A stretch of 64,000 bases of DNA from Maribacter litopenaei (GCF_025244665.1 NZ_CP104205.1:930001-994000); one strand, 5' to 3'. Numbered from the stretch's first letter, positions 25,012 through 36,331 are shown. The notes: a model not told the origin generated them from the letters alone. Made by a program: numbers and translations.

Positions 25012-26583
25012 ATGTACACCAATCGATTACCCTTTATTGTATTTCTTCTAGTGGTATCGGTTTGTTGGGCTCAAGAAAATGACTTCATAAGAGGAAAGGT
25101 ATTGGACTCTAATACAGGAGAGCCTGTGGTTTTTGCCACTGTGAGAGTAATGGGTAAGGCAAAGGGTGTTATTACAAATATGGATGGTAGTTTTCGTTTA
25201 CCTAAAGAGTATATGGACGCTACGGATTCAATAGAGATTTCTTCCATGGGTTATGAATCAAAGGAAGTTTCGCGAGCTTTATTTGCAGATAATATCATTT
25301 TAGAATTAAAATTAACCCCTGCTTTGTTAGTTTTGGACGAGGTCATTGTAAAAGAAAGAAAACGTCGTGTCTTAAGAGGTCTTACGGCCAGGGAAATCGT
25401 TCATAAGGCAATAGAAAATCTTCCATTAAACGTTCCCCGGAGCTCATATTCCTATGTGGGATATTATAGGGATTATCAGCTTTATAATTTGGATTATCTA
25501 AACCTTAATGAGGCATTAATACAGATTTTTGACAGGGGTTTTGAACATTCGGATTATGAGACAACCGAACTTGGGTTGTTCAGCTACAAAAGGAATAGTG
25601 ATTTTTTGATAGATACAATCGGATTAAAACCATATGATTATAAAAGTGGCCATAAAACAATTTCTGATGCATTTTTAGATAGTTATGGAGGTAATGAGTT
25701 GGTTATTTTAAAAATTCATGATCCTATTAGAAATCATGATAAAAATACCTTTGATTTTGTAAATGTTTTTCAAAGTGACTTTACCCGAAACCATACATTT
25801 AATAGGGAAGAAGATCAAATATTGGATGGATCCTATTTATATCACATATCCTTTTCCTCTTCAATTAAAGAATGGGATGTTAAGGGGAATTTGTATATCA
25901 CAAAGGATAGTTTTGCAATACATGGATTTGAGTATGCAGTATTTTATAATACTAAAAGAATCAATAATGGTATTGACTTGCTTTTTGAAACGAAATTGGA
26001 GTATAAAAGGAAGGAAGGAAAGATGTATTTAAGTTACCATTCGATGAACAATTCATTTAGATTGGTCAAGCCGCCAAAATTGAAATTGGAACAAACCATA
26101 CTGGATTTTAACAGAAATCAATTAGTCTTAGAATTTACTAATGATTTAGAGGAGGAATCCGCACTGAGACTTGCAAATTATGATATTAGATTTAATGGAC
26201 AAAAGCTAAAATTTAAAGCAATTGTCCATATTGGTAATGAAGTTTCCTTAATTCCCGATGTTCAGAACAAAAGAACCAGAAATTTATTTAGGGAATTAAT
26301 TTATTCGGTTAATAGTGATAAAATTAAGAGCGGTGATTTAATTGTTGACATTAAGAATGTGAAGGATGAAAACGGAAATGTAGTGAACGAACCCGAATAC
26401 GAAAACAGAAAACAGTTTAGGGAATTCTTTGTGCAAGAACTTCAGTTAGGATCAACTACTATTCCAAGGGATGATTTCTTTATGGATAAGGGCAAACCAA
26501 TATTTGTTGATCAACCAATTAAGAGACCCGAAAATTTTAGTGACTATTGGATGAACACACCGCTAAAATCCATTGAAGACTAG
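25012..26583 (+). CDS. Carboxypeptidase-like regulatory domain protein, paralogue 1 of 3
   Basis: A 523-residue intact secreted protein: signal peptide (LPFIVFLLVVSVCWAQE), then a carboxypeptidase-like regulatory beta-sandwich at about 25-110 (GKVLDSNTGEPVVFATVRV, GVITNMDGSFRLP, SSMGYESKE), followed by about 400 residues shared by the next two genes (SYVGYYRDYQLYNLDYLNLNEALI; HDPIRNHDKNTF; REFFVQELQ; DYWMNTPL at the end). No catalytic motif is seen. Such proteins probably act at the outer membrane or surface. The repeated C-terminal blocks define a family whose role is unknown. Confidence 0.8.
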   Translation: MYTNRLPFIVFLLVVSVCWAQENDFIRGKVLDSNTGEPVVFATVRVMGKAKGVITNMDGSFRLPKEYMDATDSIEISSMGYESKEVSRALFADNIILELKLTPALLVLDEVIVKERKRRVLRGLTAREIVHKAIENLPLNVPRSSYSYVGYYRDYQLYNLDYLNLNEALIQIFDRGFEHSDYETTELGLFSYKRNSDFLIDTIGLKPYDYKSGHKTISDAFLDSYGGNELVILKIHDPIRNHDKNTFDFVNVFQSDFTRNHTFNREEDQILDGSYLYHISFSSSIKEWDVKGNLYITKDSFAIHGFEYAVFYNTKRINNGIDLLFETKLEYKRKEGKMYLSYHSMNNSFRLVKPPKLKLEQTILDFNRNQLVLEFTNDLEEESALRLANYDIRFNGQKLKFKAIVHIGNEVSLIPDVQNKRTRNLFRELIYSVNSDKIKSGDLIVDIKNVKDENGNVVNEPEYENRKQFREFFVQELQLGSTTIPRDDFFMDKGKPIFVDQPIKRPENFSDYWMNTPLKSIED

Positions 26584-26586
26584 CGT

Positions 26587-28199
26587 ATGAAGTTAAGGTA
26601 CATCATTTGCATATTCTTTATACTTAATTGTGCATTTGTACATGCCCAACAGAATGAATTTTTTTTCGGTAAGATTGAGGATAAAACAACGGGAGAACCT
26701 GTCGTATTTGCAAATATAAGAATCAAGGACAGGGAGCTGGGCGTAATCACCAATGTAGATGGTAGTTTTAGGATTCCGGCAAGGTACAGGGAGTATGGTG
26801 ATACTATAGTGATTTCCTCCATGGGCTACCGGACCAAGGAAATGCCTGTTACCGATTTTTTGCTTGGCGAACTTAATGTTATCAAATTAGAGCCGTCTAC
26901 CTTTAACCTACAGGAAGCCGTGGTAGAGGCTAGGGATAAAAGAAGAAAAAGGTTAGGTCCCAAGCGTATTGTACAAAAGGCAATTGATGCGATTCCTGAT
27001 AATTATCCTACTACTTCTTTTTCAACCATAGGATATTATAGGGATTATCAGTTTAAAGATGGGGAGTACATTAATCTTAATGAGGGTATCATGGAGGTGT
27101 ATGACAAGGGGTTCGACCAATTGGACGATGAAACCTCTGAAATACAAGTTTTTAATTTTGAACTGAACAAGGATTTTAAACAGGACTCAATGGCACGGAT
27201 AGCCTATGATTATGATAGTTACAAGAAAATTATAAAAAAAGCATATTTGGGGGCTTTAGGGGGCAACGAGTTCCGCATTCTAAGAATTCATGATGCCATA
27301 AGGAATTACAATACTTCATCCTACGACTACATTGGAACCTTAAAAAGAGATGTAATTAAAAATCATAATTTTCTCAGGAGTAAAGATTCATATAGCGATA
27401 ATGAAGCATTGTATGGGATTAAATTTTGGGAAATACGACCAAATTATAGGGCCCATGGAGAAGTATATATATCCAAAACAGATTTCTCCATCCATAGATT
27501 GGAGTATACGATGTATGACGCCAAAAGGACAAATAAGGAAAATAAGAAAAACAGACACGGCCACAAGCAGCAGGTCATTTACGAAATTTCAACAGAATAT
27601 AGGAAGGTAAATGGTAAAATGTATTTAAATTATATCTCTTTCTATAATACTTTTGAAGTAAGAAGACCTCCTAAATTCGAATTGGATTCCACTTTCGTCA
27701 ATATGCCCGGTGGTTACTACGCACTTTACTTTAATAATACGGTCGATTCACTCTCTGCAGAAAACCCTAAGAATTATGAAATGATGTTCCGGAATAAGAA
27801 GTACGGAATTGAAAAGATAGAAGTGTTCGGTGACTCAATTAGATTATATGGGGATGAAGACTTTAAACAGGCGGTCTTTAATGCCAAGGGTGAAACAAGT
27901 GCTTTGATAAATAAGCGAAAAGCAAACGAAGTAGAGGACATGTTTGAAATAGGCATTGAAAATGTAATGGATATCCATGGGAATCGGTAAACAAGCCCGA
28001 TCTGCAGGAATACCAGCAATACAGGGAATTTTTTGCGCAGCGTATAAAACCAAATTCAAGGTCACCATTAAATGGAGAGTATATGGACAAAAGAAAACCA
28101 ATATTTCAAAATCAACCAATGGTAAAGCCAAAGGATTATAGGGAATACTGGATGAATACTCCATTGATGAATAATCTAAATAACATTGAAAGCCCATGA
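26587..28199 (+). CDS. Carboxypeptidase-like regulatory domain protein, paralogue 2 of 3 (frameshifted)
   Basis: Starts three bases after paralogue 1. Signal peptide (YIICIFFILNCAFVHAQQ), regulatory sandwich (GKIEDKTTGEPVVFANIRI, GVITNVDGSFRIP, SSMGYRTKE), then the shared body (TIGYYRDYQFKDGEYINLNEGIM; RIHDAIRNYNTSSYDYIG). The frame changes near 27988. After it the sequence YQQYREFFAQRI...REYWMNTPLMNN runs to TGA 28197-28199, restoring the ending seen in paralogue 1. The stop overlaps the next start (ATGA). The gene would encode about 537 residues. Confidence 0.8.
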
Positions 28200-29803
28200 G
28201 GAGCTTCTTCGTATTTCTGATGCTTTTATTTGTCGGTACTTCTATATACGGCCAAAATGGGGATTATATTTTTGGGCAATTGGTGGACGGTGATAATAAT
28301 GAACCGGTGGCATTTGCCAGTATCAGGATAAAGGATGCTGCTATGGGGGTTATCAGTAATGTAGACGGTACATTCAGAATTCCCATAAGGTATAAGTCGA
28401 TAGGGGATGTTCTAGAAATCTCCTGTATGGGCTATAGTACCAAATTGATAGACATCCAGGAATTGAAGGAAACCGAGGCGAATATCATTCTTATAAAACC
28501 TTCGGCAATGGAACTTAGTGAAGCAACCGTGAGGGCCAAATTGAAAAAGCTAGATGCGAGGGAAATGGTGAGAATAGCCGTAGCGCGTATCCCTCAGAAC
28601 TATTCATTGTCCCCTTATGCCATGGTGGGTTACTATCGGGATTATCAGATAAAAAATGGAAATTATAACAATTTGAACGAGGCGGTTCTAAATGTATACG
28701 ATTCAGGTTTTTCCAACAAGGACAATTTTAGTAATGAATATGAACTGTACTCGTACAGTCCCAATCTTGAATTTCCTGTTGATAGTTTTGCCCTGCAGCC
28801 TTATGACTATAGAGGTTTTAACAAGGTAATTCCGCACGCCAAAATGGAGAACACCGGAGGCAATGAACTCGTTACTTTGATGATACATGATGCTATTAGG
28901 AACAATCAAATAGAGGTATATTCCTTTGTTGATAATATGGCGAAGGATTTTGTAGAAGGTCACCGCTTTAGGCTATTGGGAACTACCAATTTTAAAGATC
29001 GATCGGTCTATCAAATAGACTGCTCTTTTAGGGACAAGGATTATTATGTAGATGGCACCATTTTTTTGGATACCGGTTCCTTCGCTATTTTAAAATTGGA
29101 TTACACGGTGTTCAGGCGTAAAAAACCTGGAGAACTGGATAGTGCTATTAACGCCAGGAGAACGCTTTTCCAATGGTTTTAGAAATATTAGCGCAGAGGA
29201 GCTATACAGAATAGTAACGGAATATTATAAAGGGGAAAACAGCAAAATGTACTTGGGGTATATTTCCTTTTACAACAAGTTAATGGTGCAGCGTCCACGA
29301 AATTCTATTCAAAGTTTGTTGTGGATTTGCGCGATAGGTCTTTCAAAATTCGAATAAATAAGGAACCTGTTGATTTGGATAAGATAAAAAAAATCGATTT
29401 TAAAATTAGTTATAAGGGAAATTTACTGCCTATCGAGGAATTTTATTACTATGAGGATGAAAGAATATTTACGGTGTGCCCGGATTTAGAAAATGAAAAG
29501 ATGGCCAATGCTTACGAATATTTATTTACTGAGCAAGATAGCGCTATGGTTTCAGATCTCAAGTACTCCTATGGTCATATTAGAGATACATTGGGCAATA
29601 AACTCGACGAGCGAAAATGGGAATACATTCACCAGTATAGGGAGTTCTTTGTGCAGGAAGCCACTCTGGGCCATCAGTTGATTTCTGAAAATGAAGAAAT
29701 GGCAAAAAATATGCCTTTGGATAGTCCAAAACAACCCGTCTTAAGAGATTACTTGGAAGGGAACTACTGGATGAACACCCCACTTCCTGATATCCAAAAC
29801 TAA
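28196..29803 (+). CDS. Carboxypeptidase-like regulatory domain protein, paralogue 3 of 3 (frameshifted)
   Basis: Overlaps paralogue 2 by four bases. Signal peptide (SFFVFLMLLFVGTSIYGQN), sandwich (GQLVDGDNNEPVAFASIRI, GVISNVDGTFRIP, SCMGYSTK), body (AMVGYYRDYQIKNGNYNNLNEAVL; MIHDAIRNNQIEVYSF). Frame changes near 29150 and 29325 split it. Joined, the rest follows the family: KMYLGYISFYNKLMVQRP, YREFFVQEATLG and the terminal NYWMNTPLPD. The three genes and the antiporter are packed head to tail and probably form one operon closed by the terminator at 29805. Confidence 0.8.
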
Positions 29804-29804
29804 A

Positions 29805-29830
29805 AAAGCCTCGAAAAATTCAAGGCCTTT
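29805..29830. terminator. Bidirectional terminator between paralogue 3 and glnA-II
   Basis: Imperfect stem AAAGCCTCG / CAAGGCCTTT flanked by A-rich and T-rich sides, between two convergent genes only 53 bases apart. It could serve both strands. Confidence 0.5.
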
Positions 29831-29856
29831 CTTATCAACAATTAATTTTTACTTTT

Positions 29857-30872
29857 TTAAACTTTCGCAGACTTCACGGTCTTAACGATTCTTCCTGCAA
29901 TTTTGTATGGGTCACCGTTTGAAGCCGGACGTCTGTCTTCCAACCATCCTTTCCAACCACTTTCCACGGTTGCAATAGGAATACGGATCGAAGCCCCACG
30001 GTCAGAGATTCCATAACTGAAATCGTTGATGGAAGCAGTTTCATGCTTGCCGGTCAAACGCTGGTCGTTGAACTCGCCATACACCTCAATATGCTCCTTA
30101 ACTACAGGTCTAAAGGCCTCACATATTTTCTCGTACACTTCTTTTGAACCGGCAGTTCTCAATGTAGTATTGGAGAAGTTGGCGTGCATACGAGAACCGT
30201 TCCAGTCCATGTCCTTGCCCAATGGTTTTGGGTGGTATTCAATGTAATATCCGTAGGATTCGGTAAGACGGTCTAATAAATATCGGGCAACCCAAAGCTC
30301 GTCACCTGCTTTTTTGGCTCCCTTGGCAAACAATTGGAATTCCCATTGTCCACACGCAACCTCTTGGTTGATACCTTCAAAGTTAATACCGGCCGCGATA
30401 CAAAGATCGGCATGCTCTTCAACAATATCCCTACCGTGCGTGTTCTTTCCACCTACGGAGCAATAGTATAGACCTTGGGGTGCGGGATAACCACCTATTG
30501 GAAAGCCCAATGGCAGTTGGGTATGGGTGTCCATAATAAAATATTCCTGCTCAAAACCAAACCGAAGTCGTTATCATCATCATCTATTGTGGCCCTACCG
30601 TTTGACTCATGAGGGGTACCGTCAGCATTTAAAACTTCCGTCATTACCAACCAACCATCTTTTCTTGCCGGGTCCGGAAACAAGGCTACGGGTTTTAACA
30701 AACAATCCGAAGATCCTCCTTCTGCCTGTCTCGTGGAACTACCATCAAAGGACCACATTGGACAGTCTTCCAATTTTCCGCCAAATTTGTCGACCACCTT
30801 GGTCTTGCTTCTCATGTTTTGAGTTGGGAAGTATCCATCCAACCAAATGTATTCTAATTTAATCTTGCTCAT
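29857..30872 (-). CDS. Type II glutamine synthetase (frameshifted)
   Basis: About 338 residues when joined near 30530, the size of the eukaryote-like GSII found in Flavobacteriaceae. N-terminal beta-grasp part: KLEYIWLDGYFPTQNMRSKTKV, then CPMWSFDGSSTRQAEGGSSDCLLKPVALFPDP. Catalytic part: CSVGGKNTHGRDIVEEH, GINQEVACGQWEFQ, DMDWNGSRMHANFSN, and DRGASIRIP near the end. It makes glutamine from glutamate, ammonia and ATP. A second, unrelated glutamine synthetase (type III) starts divergently 190 bases away, so ammonia assimilation is duplicated at one control region. Confidence 0.92.
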
Positions 30873-31006
30873 AATTATTGGTAGTTATATTACAATTTAA
30901 AAAGACGACCAAAAATATGTTTTTTTCAGGTATCTAGGTATTTTTTGGGGGTTAAATCTCCAAGATTTCAATAAATAATATGATACCCCTAATTTTTATC
31001 GGGTAT

Positions 31007-31040
31007 TTTGTCAAATAAATATTTTTTGCACTTAAATTTG
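31007..31040 (+). promoter_or_regulatory. Promoter of the type III glutamine synthetase
   Basis: TTTG at 31007-31010 and TAAATTTG at 31033-31040, spacer 22 bases, fit the -33 TTTG / -7 TAnnTTTG pattern of Bacteroidota. The start codon lies 24 bases downstream. Confidence 0.55.
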
Positions 31041-31063
31041 TCGAATTAATAATTTACTATAGC

Positions 31064-33229
31064 ATGTCCATACCCGGATTTGAAGCCATTGTCCGAGCCT
31101 AAAAAGAGAGGCCATTACCGTAGAGGAAAAAGGAAGACGTTCCGATATTTTTGGTTTGAATGTTTTCAATGAGGCCAAAATGCTTCAATATTTGACCAAG
31201 GATGCCTATGAGAGCTTGAAGGATGCCATTGTTACGGGTTCCAAAATTAACCGTAAGATTGCTGACCAGGTTGCAGAGGCCATTAAAGGTTGGGCAATTA
31301 CCATGGGAGCTACCCATTATACCCATTGGTTTCAGCCTTTGACCGGTGCAACGGCTGAAAAACACGATGCATTTTTCGATCTAACGTTGGATGGTAGGGC
31401 CTTGGAGAAGTTCGGTGGCGGACAATTGGTGCAACAGGAGCCCGATGCTTCCAGCTTTCCAAGTGGTGGTATCCGCAATACTTTTGAAGCTAGGGGATAT
31501 ACCGCATGGGACCCTACATCTCCCGCGTTCATATATGGAACAACGCTGTGTATACCCACCATTTTTGTATCGTACACCGGTGAGGCCTTGGATAATAAGG
31601 CACCTTTGTTAAGGGCATTGAGTGCTGTAGATGAAGCGGCGACCAACGTGGCAAAGTATTTTGATAAAAACGTCACAAAAGTGAACGCTACCTTAGGATG
31701 GGAGCAGGAGTACTTTTTAATCGATAAGGCATTGGCACATTCTAGACCCGACATAATCATTACCGGCCGAACCCTAATGGGAGTATCGGCGGCCAAGGGC
31801 CAACAGTTGGACGATCACTATTTTGGGGTGATTCCACGCAGGGTATTGGGTTTTATGAGCGATCCGGAAAAAGAGTGCACCAAATTGGGGATTCCGGTGA
31901 AGACCAGGCACAACGAAGTTGCCCCAAACCAGTTTGAATTGGCCCCTGTTTTTGAGGAGGCCAATTTGGCCGTGAACTATAACTTATTGTTGATGGATGT
32001 TATGGATAAAATTGCGGACAGACATCATTTAAAAGTATTGTTCCATGAAAAGCCCTTTGCCGGAGTCAATGGTTCTCGGAAAGCATAATAATTGGTCCTT
32101 ATCCACGGATACCGGAGTCAATTTGTTGAGTCCCGGTTCTACGCCTATGAAGAACTTACAGTTCCTCACCTTTTTTGTAAACACCATCAAGGCCGTGGAT
32201 ACTTATGAGGAAGTATTGAGGTCTTCGATAGCTTCAGCAAGTAATGATCATCGGTTGGGTGCCAATGAGGCGCCACCCGCCATTTTTTCGATTTTTATAG
32301 GAAAACAGTTGAGCAGCGTTTTGGACGAATTGGAAGGTGTTTCCCAAGGTAAGCTTTCACCTGAGGAAAAAACCGAACTTAAATTGAACGTTGTCGGTAA
32401 AATTCCTGAAATACTGTTGGACAACACCGACCGAAACCGTACATCTCCCTTCGCCTTCACTGGAAACAAGTTCGAAATGAGAGGGGTAGGTTCCAAAACA
32501 AATTGTGCAAAACCAATGACGGTTTTAAATACCATTGTAGCAAAGCAGCTCAAGGACTTTAAAAAGGAGGTTGATGTATTATTGGATAAGAAAGGGCTCA
32601 AAAAAGACGAGGCCATTTTCAATGTACTTAGGGAATATATAAAGACCTGTAAAAGAATACGATTTGATGGTGACGGTTATAGTAAAGAATGGGAAACCGA
32701 AGCGAAAAAGAGAAAACTGAGTAATAATAAAAACACTCCCGAAGCCCTCCGTGTGCTGTCTTCAAAAAATACTATAGACTTATTCAGGTCGATGAAGGTA
32801 ATGAGCGAGGTAGAACTTGGGGCGAGAATGGAGGTGGAGTTGGAAACCTATGTAATGCACCTTCAGATAGAGGGTCACATGTACAAAGACCTGGTATATA
32901 ACTCGGTGATTCCTTCTGCCATAGCATATCAGAATAAATTAATTACCAATGTAACCGGCTTAAAGGAGATTTATGGCGCCGCCCATAAAGGATTTACCGA
33001 AGCGCAGCTTTCTATGATCGAAGAGATAGGGGAGCATATAACCGCTTTGAAAAAGGTTACCGATACCTTAACCGATACACAGAATAAGGCAGACAAAATA
33101 AGGGATACGGCCAAAATGGCGGAAGCTTATTGCAATGATGTAAAACCTTTATTTGATACGATTAGAAATCACGCAGATCAATTGGAAAGGTTGATCGATG
33201 AACCAGTTATGGCCGCTGACAAAATATAG
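31064..33229 (+). CDS. Type III glutamine synthetase (frameshifted)
   Basis: About 720 residues when joined. The start at 31064 gives MSIPGFEA. After a frame change near 31100 it reads [28 protein letters not shown], the standard GSIII N-terminus. A second change near 32075 lies in [15 protein letters not shown], a catalytic loop. Other blocks: [70 protein letters not shown]. The enzyme assimilates ammonia as a dodecamer in the cytoplasm. Both indels interrupt essential parts, yet every motif around them is conserved, which argues for sequencing error rather than decay. Confidence 0.93.
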
Positions 33230-33296
33230 TGAGCTCTTGTTTATCAAATAATTTCAAAGTTGTTGTTTTAAATGGGGATATGAAATTTTATAGAGA

Positions 33297-33326
33297 TTGA
33301 TTTTAAAATCAATTACCCTATTTTTG
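33297..33326 (+). promoter_or_regulatory. purM promoter with overlapping perfect palindrome
   Basis: TATTTTTG (33319-33326) fits the -7 element and lies 17 bases before the ATG. The 16-bp perfect palindrome TTGATTTTAAAATCAA (33297-33312) covers the -33 region and would suit a dimeric regulator. Confidence 0.5.
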
Positions 33327-33343
33327 CCACAAATTTATCCAAG

Positions 33344-34523
33344 ATGTCCTCATCCCATAGTGAAAGATATAATCAGCGAGGTGTTTCCGCCTCTAAGGAA
33401 GACGTTCATAACGCTATCAAAAATATTGATAAAGGACTATTTCCCAAGGCCTTCTGTAAAATCGTTCCGGATTACTTGACCGGTGATGACGATTATTGTT
33501 TGGTCATGCACGCGGATGGAGCGGGTACCAAATCCTCATTGGCCTACATGTATTGGAGAGAGACTGGAAATCTTTCGGTTTGGAAAGGTATTGCTCAGGA
33601 TGCGCTCATAATGAATATCGATGATTTGATTTGCGTAGGAGCAACGGATAATATCATGCTTTCCTCTACCATTGGGCGGAATAAAAACAAGATACCGGGA
33701 GAGGTTATTTCCGCTATCATCAATGGATCGGAGGAGTTGATCAAGGAACTACAAACTTTTGGGATTACCATTAGGTCTACTGGTGGGGAAACGGCAGATG
33801 TTGGGGATTTGGTGAGGACGATTATCGTGGATTCCACCGTAACTGCTAGGTTAAAAAGGAGTGATGTCATTAACAATGCCAATATTAGGGAGGGAGATGT
33901 AATCGTTGGGTTGGCCTCTTTTGGCCAAGCCAGTTATGAAAAGGAATATAACGGTGGAATGGGCAGTAATGGACTCACTTCTGCCGAGACATGATGTTTT
34001 TGCAAAATACCTTTCCGAAAAATACCCTGAAAGCTACGATAATGAGGTTCCCGAAGAATTGGTGTATTCCGGAAATAAAAAACTAACGGATGCCGTGGAA
34101 GGTACACCATTGGATGCTGGTAAATTGGTGTTGTCACCAACAAGGATATATGCTCCCATCGTAAAGAATATACTTTCCAGGTATAGCAAAAAGGAAATAC
34201 ATGGTATGGTCCATTGTAGCGGGGGTGCGCAGACTAAAATTCTTCACTTTATCGACAACCTCCATATTGTAAAAGATAACCTCTTTGATATTCCTCCGTT
34301 ATTTAAGCTAATACAGGAACAATCAGGTACGGGCTGGAAAGAAATGTATCAGGTTTTTAATTGTGGCCACAGATTGGAAATTTATACCGATAAAGAGACC
34401 GCAAATGATATAATTTCCATCTCGAAGAGTTTTAACGTGGAGGCCCAGATCATTGGTAGGGTAGAGGCTTCCCCAACCAAAAAATTGACCATAAAAAGTC
34501 AATTTGGAATCTTCGAGTATTAA
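33344..34523 (+). CDS. purM: Phosphoribosylformylglycinamidine cyclo-ligase (frameshifted)
   Basis: About 393 residues when joined near 33985, the size of Bacteroidota-type AIR synthase. N-terminal blocks YNQRGVSASKEDVHNAIKN, HADGAGTKSSLAYMYW and NIDDLICVGATDNIMLSSTIGRNK carry the ATP-binding region. Then IRSTGGETADVGDLVRTI. The second part has YAPIVKNILSRY, IHGMVHCSGGAQTKILHF and FNCGHRLEIY. It closes the imidazole ring in purine synthesis. The neighbours prfA and pyrF further on are a common grouping in this phylum. The break lies between two well-conserved blocks, as expected of an indel error. Confidence 0.92.
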
Positions 34524-34545
34524 GGCATACGAATAGCTGGATACG

Positions 34546-34553
34546 TACGTTTG
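34546..34553 (+). promoter_or_regulatory. Bacteroidota -7 element (TACGTTTG) before the Rieske gene
   Basis: TACGTTTG matches TAnnTTTG and lies 19 bases before the ATG at 34573. No clear -33 element. Confidence 0.35.
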
Positions 34554-34572
34554 TATTATAAACATCTCGGCT

Positions 34573-35016
34573 ATGGAAAGAAAACAATTTTTAAAGAGTT
34601 TAGGTGCGGGAGCTGCATTTGCCATTACTTTTCCGTGCTTGGGAAGTTGTTCCAAAGACAACGGCGAAAATGGCAATATTGTTGAAGAGCCTACGAATGT
34701 GGACTTTACTATTGATTTAAACTCAGCTGAAGCAGCTAACCTTGCAACCAACGGGGGTTTTATTCGAATAAATTTGGTGGTCGTAGTTAGAAACCTGGAA
34801 GGTGAATTGATTGCCGCAAGTCAGGTCTGTAGTCATCAAGGCTATGATGAGGTACGGTTTGCAAGTCAGAACGGAGGTATATTTTACTGTGATGTACATG
34901 GCTCGCAATTTGCCCAGGATGGTAGCAATCTAAATCCAGGTAATGGAAGGGCTACAAAACCTTTAAAAGTATATCAAACTGAACTTAATGGAGATATTTT
35001 AAGGGTTTTTGAATAA
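34573..35016 (+). CDS. Rieske [2Fe-2S] lipoprotein
   Basis: A 147-residue protein. The N-terminus ERKQFLKSLGAGAAFAITFPCLGSC combines a Tat-like RKQFLK stretch with a lipobox ending in Cys, so it would be exported and anchored. The Rieske fold follows, with both cluster motifs: ASQVCSHQGYDEV (C-x-H) and GGIFYCDVHGSQFAQDG (C-x-x-H), then GRATKPLKVYQ. It binds a [2Fe-2S] cluster through two Cys and two His. The partner is unknown. It stands upstream of an ApbE-like flavin transferase, which may point to an exported redox chain. Confidence 0.88.
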   Translation: MERKQFLKSLGAGAAFAITFPCLGSCSKDNGENGNIVEEPTNVDFTIDLNSAEAANLATNGGFIRINLVVVVRNLEGELIAASQVCSHQGYDEVRFASQNGGIFYCDVHGSQFAQDGSNLNPGNGRATKPLKVYQTELNGDILRVFE

Positions 35017-35185
35017 CCCAAATGTAGTCCCAATTCTTTACTTATTTGAATTTATCTCCTTCCAAAACAGTCCAAGTAGTGGATAGTCACTACAGTTGGT
35101 TTTGTTCTAAAACCAATCATACGCTGTTATCCCTAAAATTTTGGGGTTTTCCTAGAATGTTAGACCCATTTAAAGTAACACTGCT

Positions 35186-36184
35186 TTGAGGTTTTGGGTT
35201 ATCATACTGTCCATTTTATGCACTAGCACTTTGTTGGCACAAGAGAAGAATTATGTCACGGTAAAACAGACTGCCATCTTAATGGGCGGACCTTTTGAGA
35301 TTACGGTCGTCTCAACCAATGAGGACTTGGGCTATATAAATATTCAAGAGGCCATTGGTGAAATTGCAAGAATTGAAAAACTGATCTCTTCATGGGACAA
35401 AAATTCCGAAACTTATTTAATCAATGAAAATGCCGGCATTAAACCGGTCAAAGTAAGTTTGGAGCTTTATAAGTTGATAGAACGTTGCAAACAAATTTCG
35501 GAAATCACCAATGGTGCCTTCGATATTTCGTATGCCGCTTTGGATAACCTATGGGATTTCAAAGGCACTATGTCCTCCATACCAACAAAACAAAAAATTA
35601 AGGAAGCGGTTGCCAGGGTCAATTACAATGCAATCCAGTTAGATGAATCTGAACTAACTGTTTTTCTTCCAAGACAGGGTATGAAAATTTCTTTCGGGGC
35701 CATAGGTAAAGGATATGCCTTGGATAAGGCCAAAGAATTATTGGTTTCCAAACAGGTGGTGGCCGGTATGATCAATGCATCCGGTGATCTTACCACATGG
35801 GGTACCAAGGCGACCGGTGAAAAGTGGTTATTGGGCATTGCCAATCCAAATAATAGGACAAAAGTATTTTACTGGCTGCCAATTGTTGAATCATCAGTGG
35901 CTACTTCCGGAAACAAGGAAAGGTTTATCGAAATCAATAATGAAAAATACACTGATATTTTAGACCCTAGAAGTGGTTATCCCATTCGTAGGAATGTTCA
36001 GAGCGTGTCGGTTTTTTCTAAAAATGCGGAATTATGTGATGCCTTGGCTACGGCAATAATGGTTATGGGAACTAATTCGGGTTTGGCATTGGTGAATCAA
36101 TTGGGGGATACAGAGGTAATTATTGTCGATTCGGAAAACAAAATTCATAAAAGCTCCGGTATGATACTGGACAAAATACCCTGA
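35186..36184 (+). CDS. apbE: ApbE-like FAD:protein FMN transferase
   Basis: A 332-residue intact protein starting at TTG 35186. An in-frame stop lies 15 bases upstream and no ATG precedes the signal peptide (RFWVIILSILCTSTLLAQE), so TTG is the only sensible start. Family blocks: MGGPFEITVVS, EIARIEKLISSWDKNSE, NGAFDISYAALDNLWDF, ISFGAIGKGYALDKA, MINASGDLTTWG, VATSGNKERF, YTDILDPRSGYPIRR. ApbE proteins attach FMN to Thr of exported or membrane flavoproteins such as those of Nqr or Rnf. The substrate protein is not in this window. Confidence 0.9.
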   Translation: MRFWVIILSILCTSTLLAQEKNYVTVKQTAILMGGPFEITVVSTNEDLGYINIQEAIGEIARIEKLISSWDKNSETYLINENAGIKPVKVSLELYKLIERCKQISEITNGAFDISYAALDNLWDFKGTMSSIPTKQKIKEAVARVNYNAIQLDESELTVFLPRQGMKISFGAIGKGYALDKAKELLVSKQVVAGMINASGDLTTWGTKATGEKWLLGIANPNNRTKVFYWLPIVESSVATSGNKERFIEINNEKYTDILDPRSGYPIRRNVQSVSVFSKNAELCDALATAIMVMGTNSGLALVNQLGDTEVIIVDSENKIHKSSGMILDKIP

Positions 36185-36331
36185 TTTCAAAATTTTTGGA
36201 AAAATACTTCCCCTAAAACCAAGTTTTTTTAGACTTAATTATTGATGATTTTTTGCACCTGGATAGGTATTGAATTACCTTAAAACAGTACCTAAAATTA
36301 TTGTAATTTCGCAGGATAAGTGTAGAGGATA

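Noticed and set aside
31064..34523. Programmed ribosomal frameshifting as an explanation for the split genes
   Set aside because: The breaks occur at unrelated positions in many unrelated genes and no common slippery heptamer with a downstream structure recurs.
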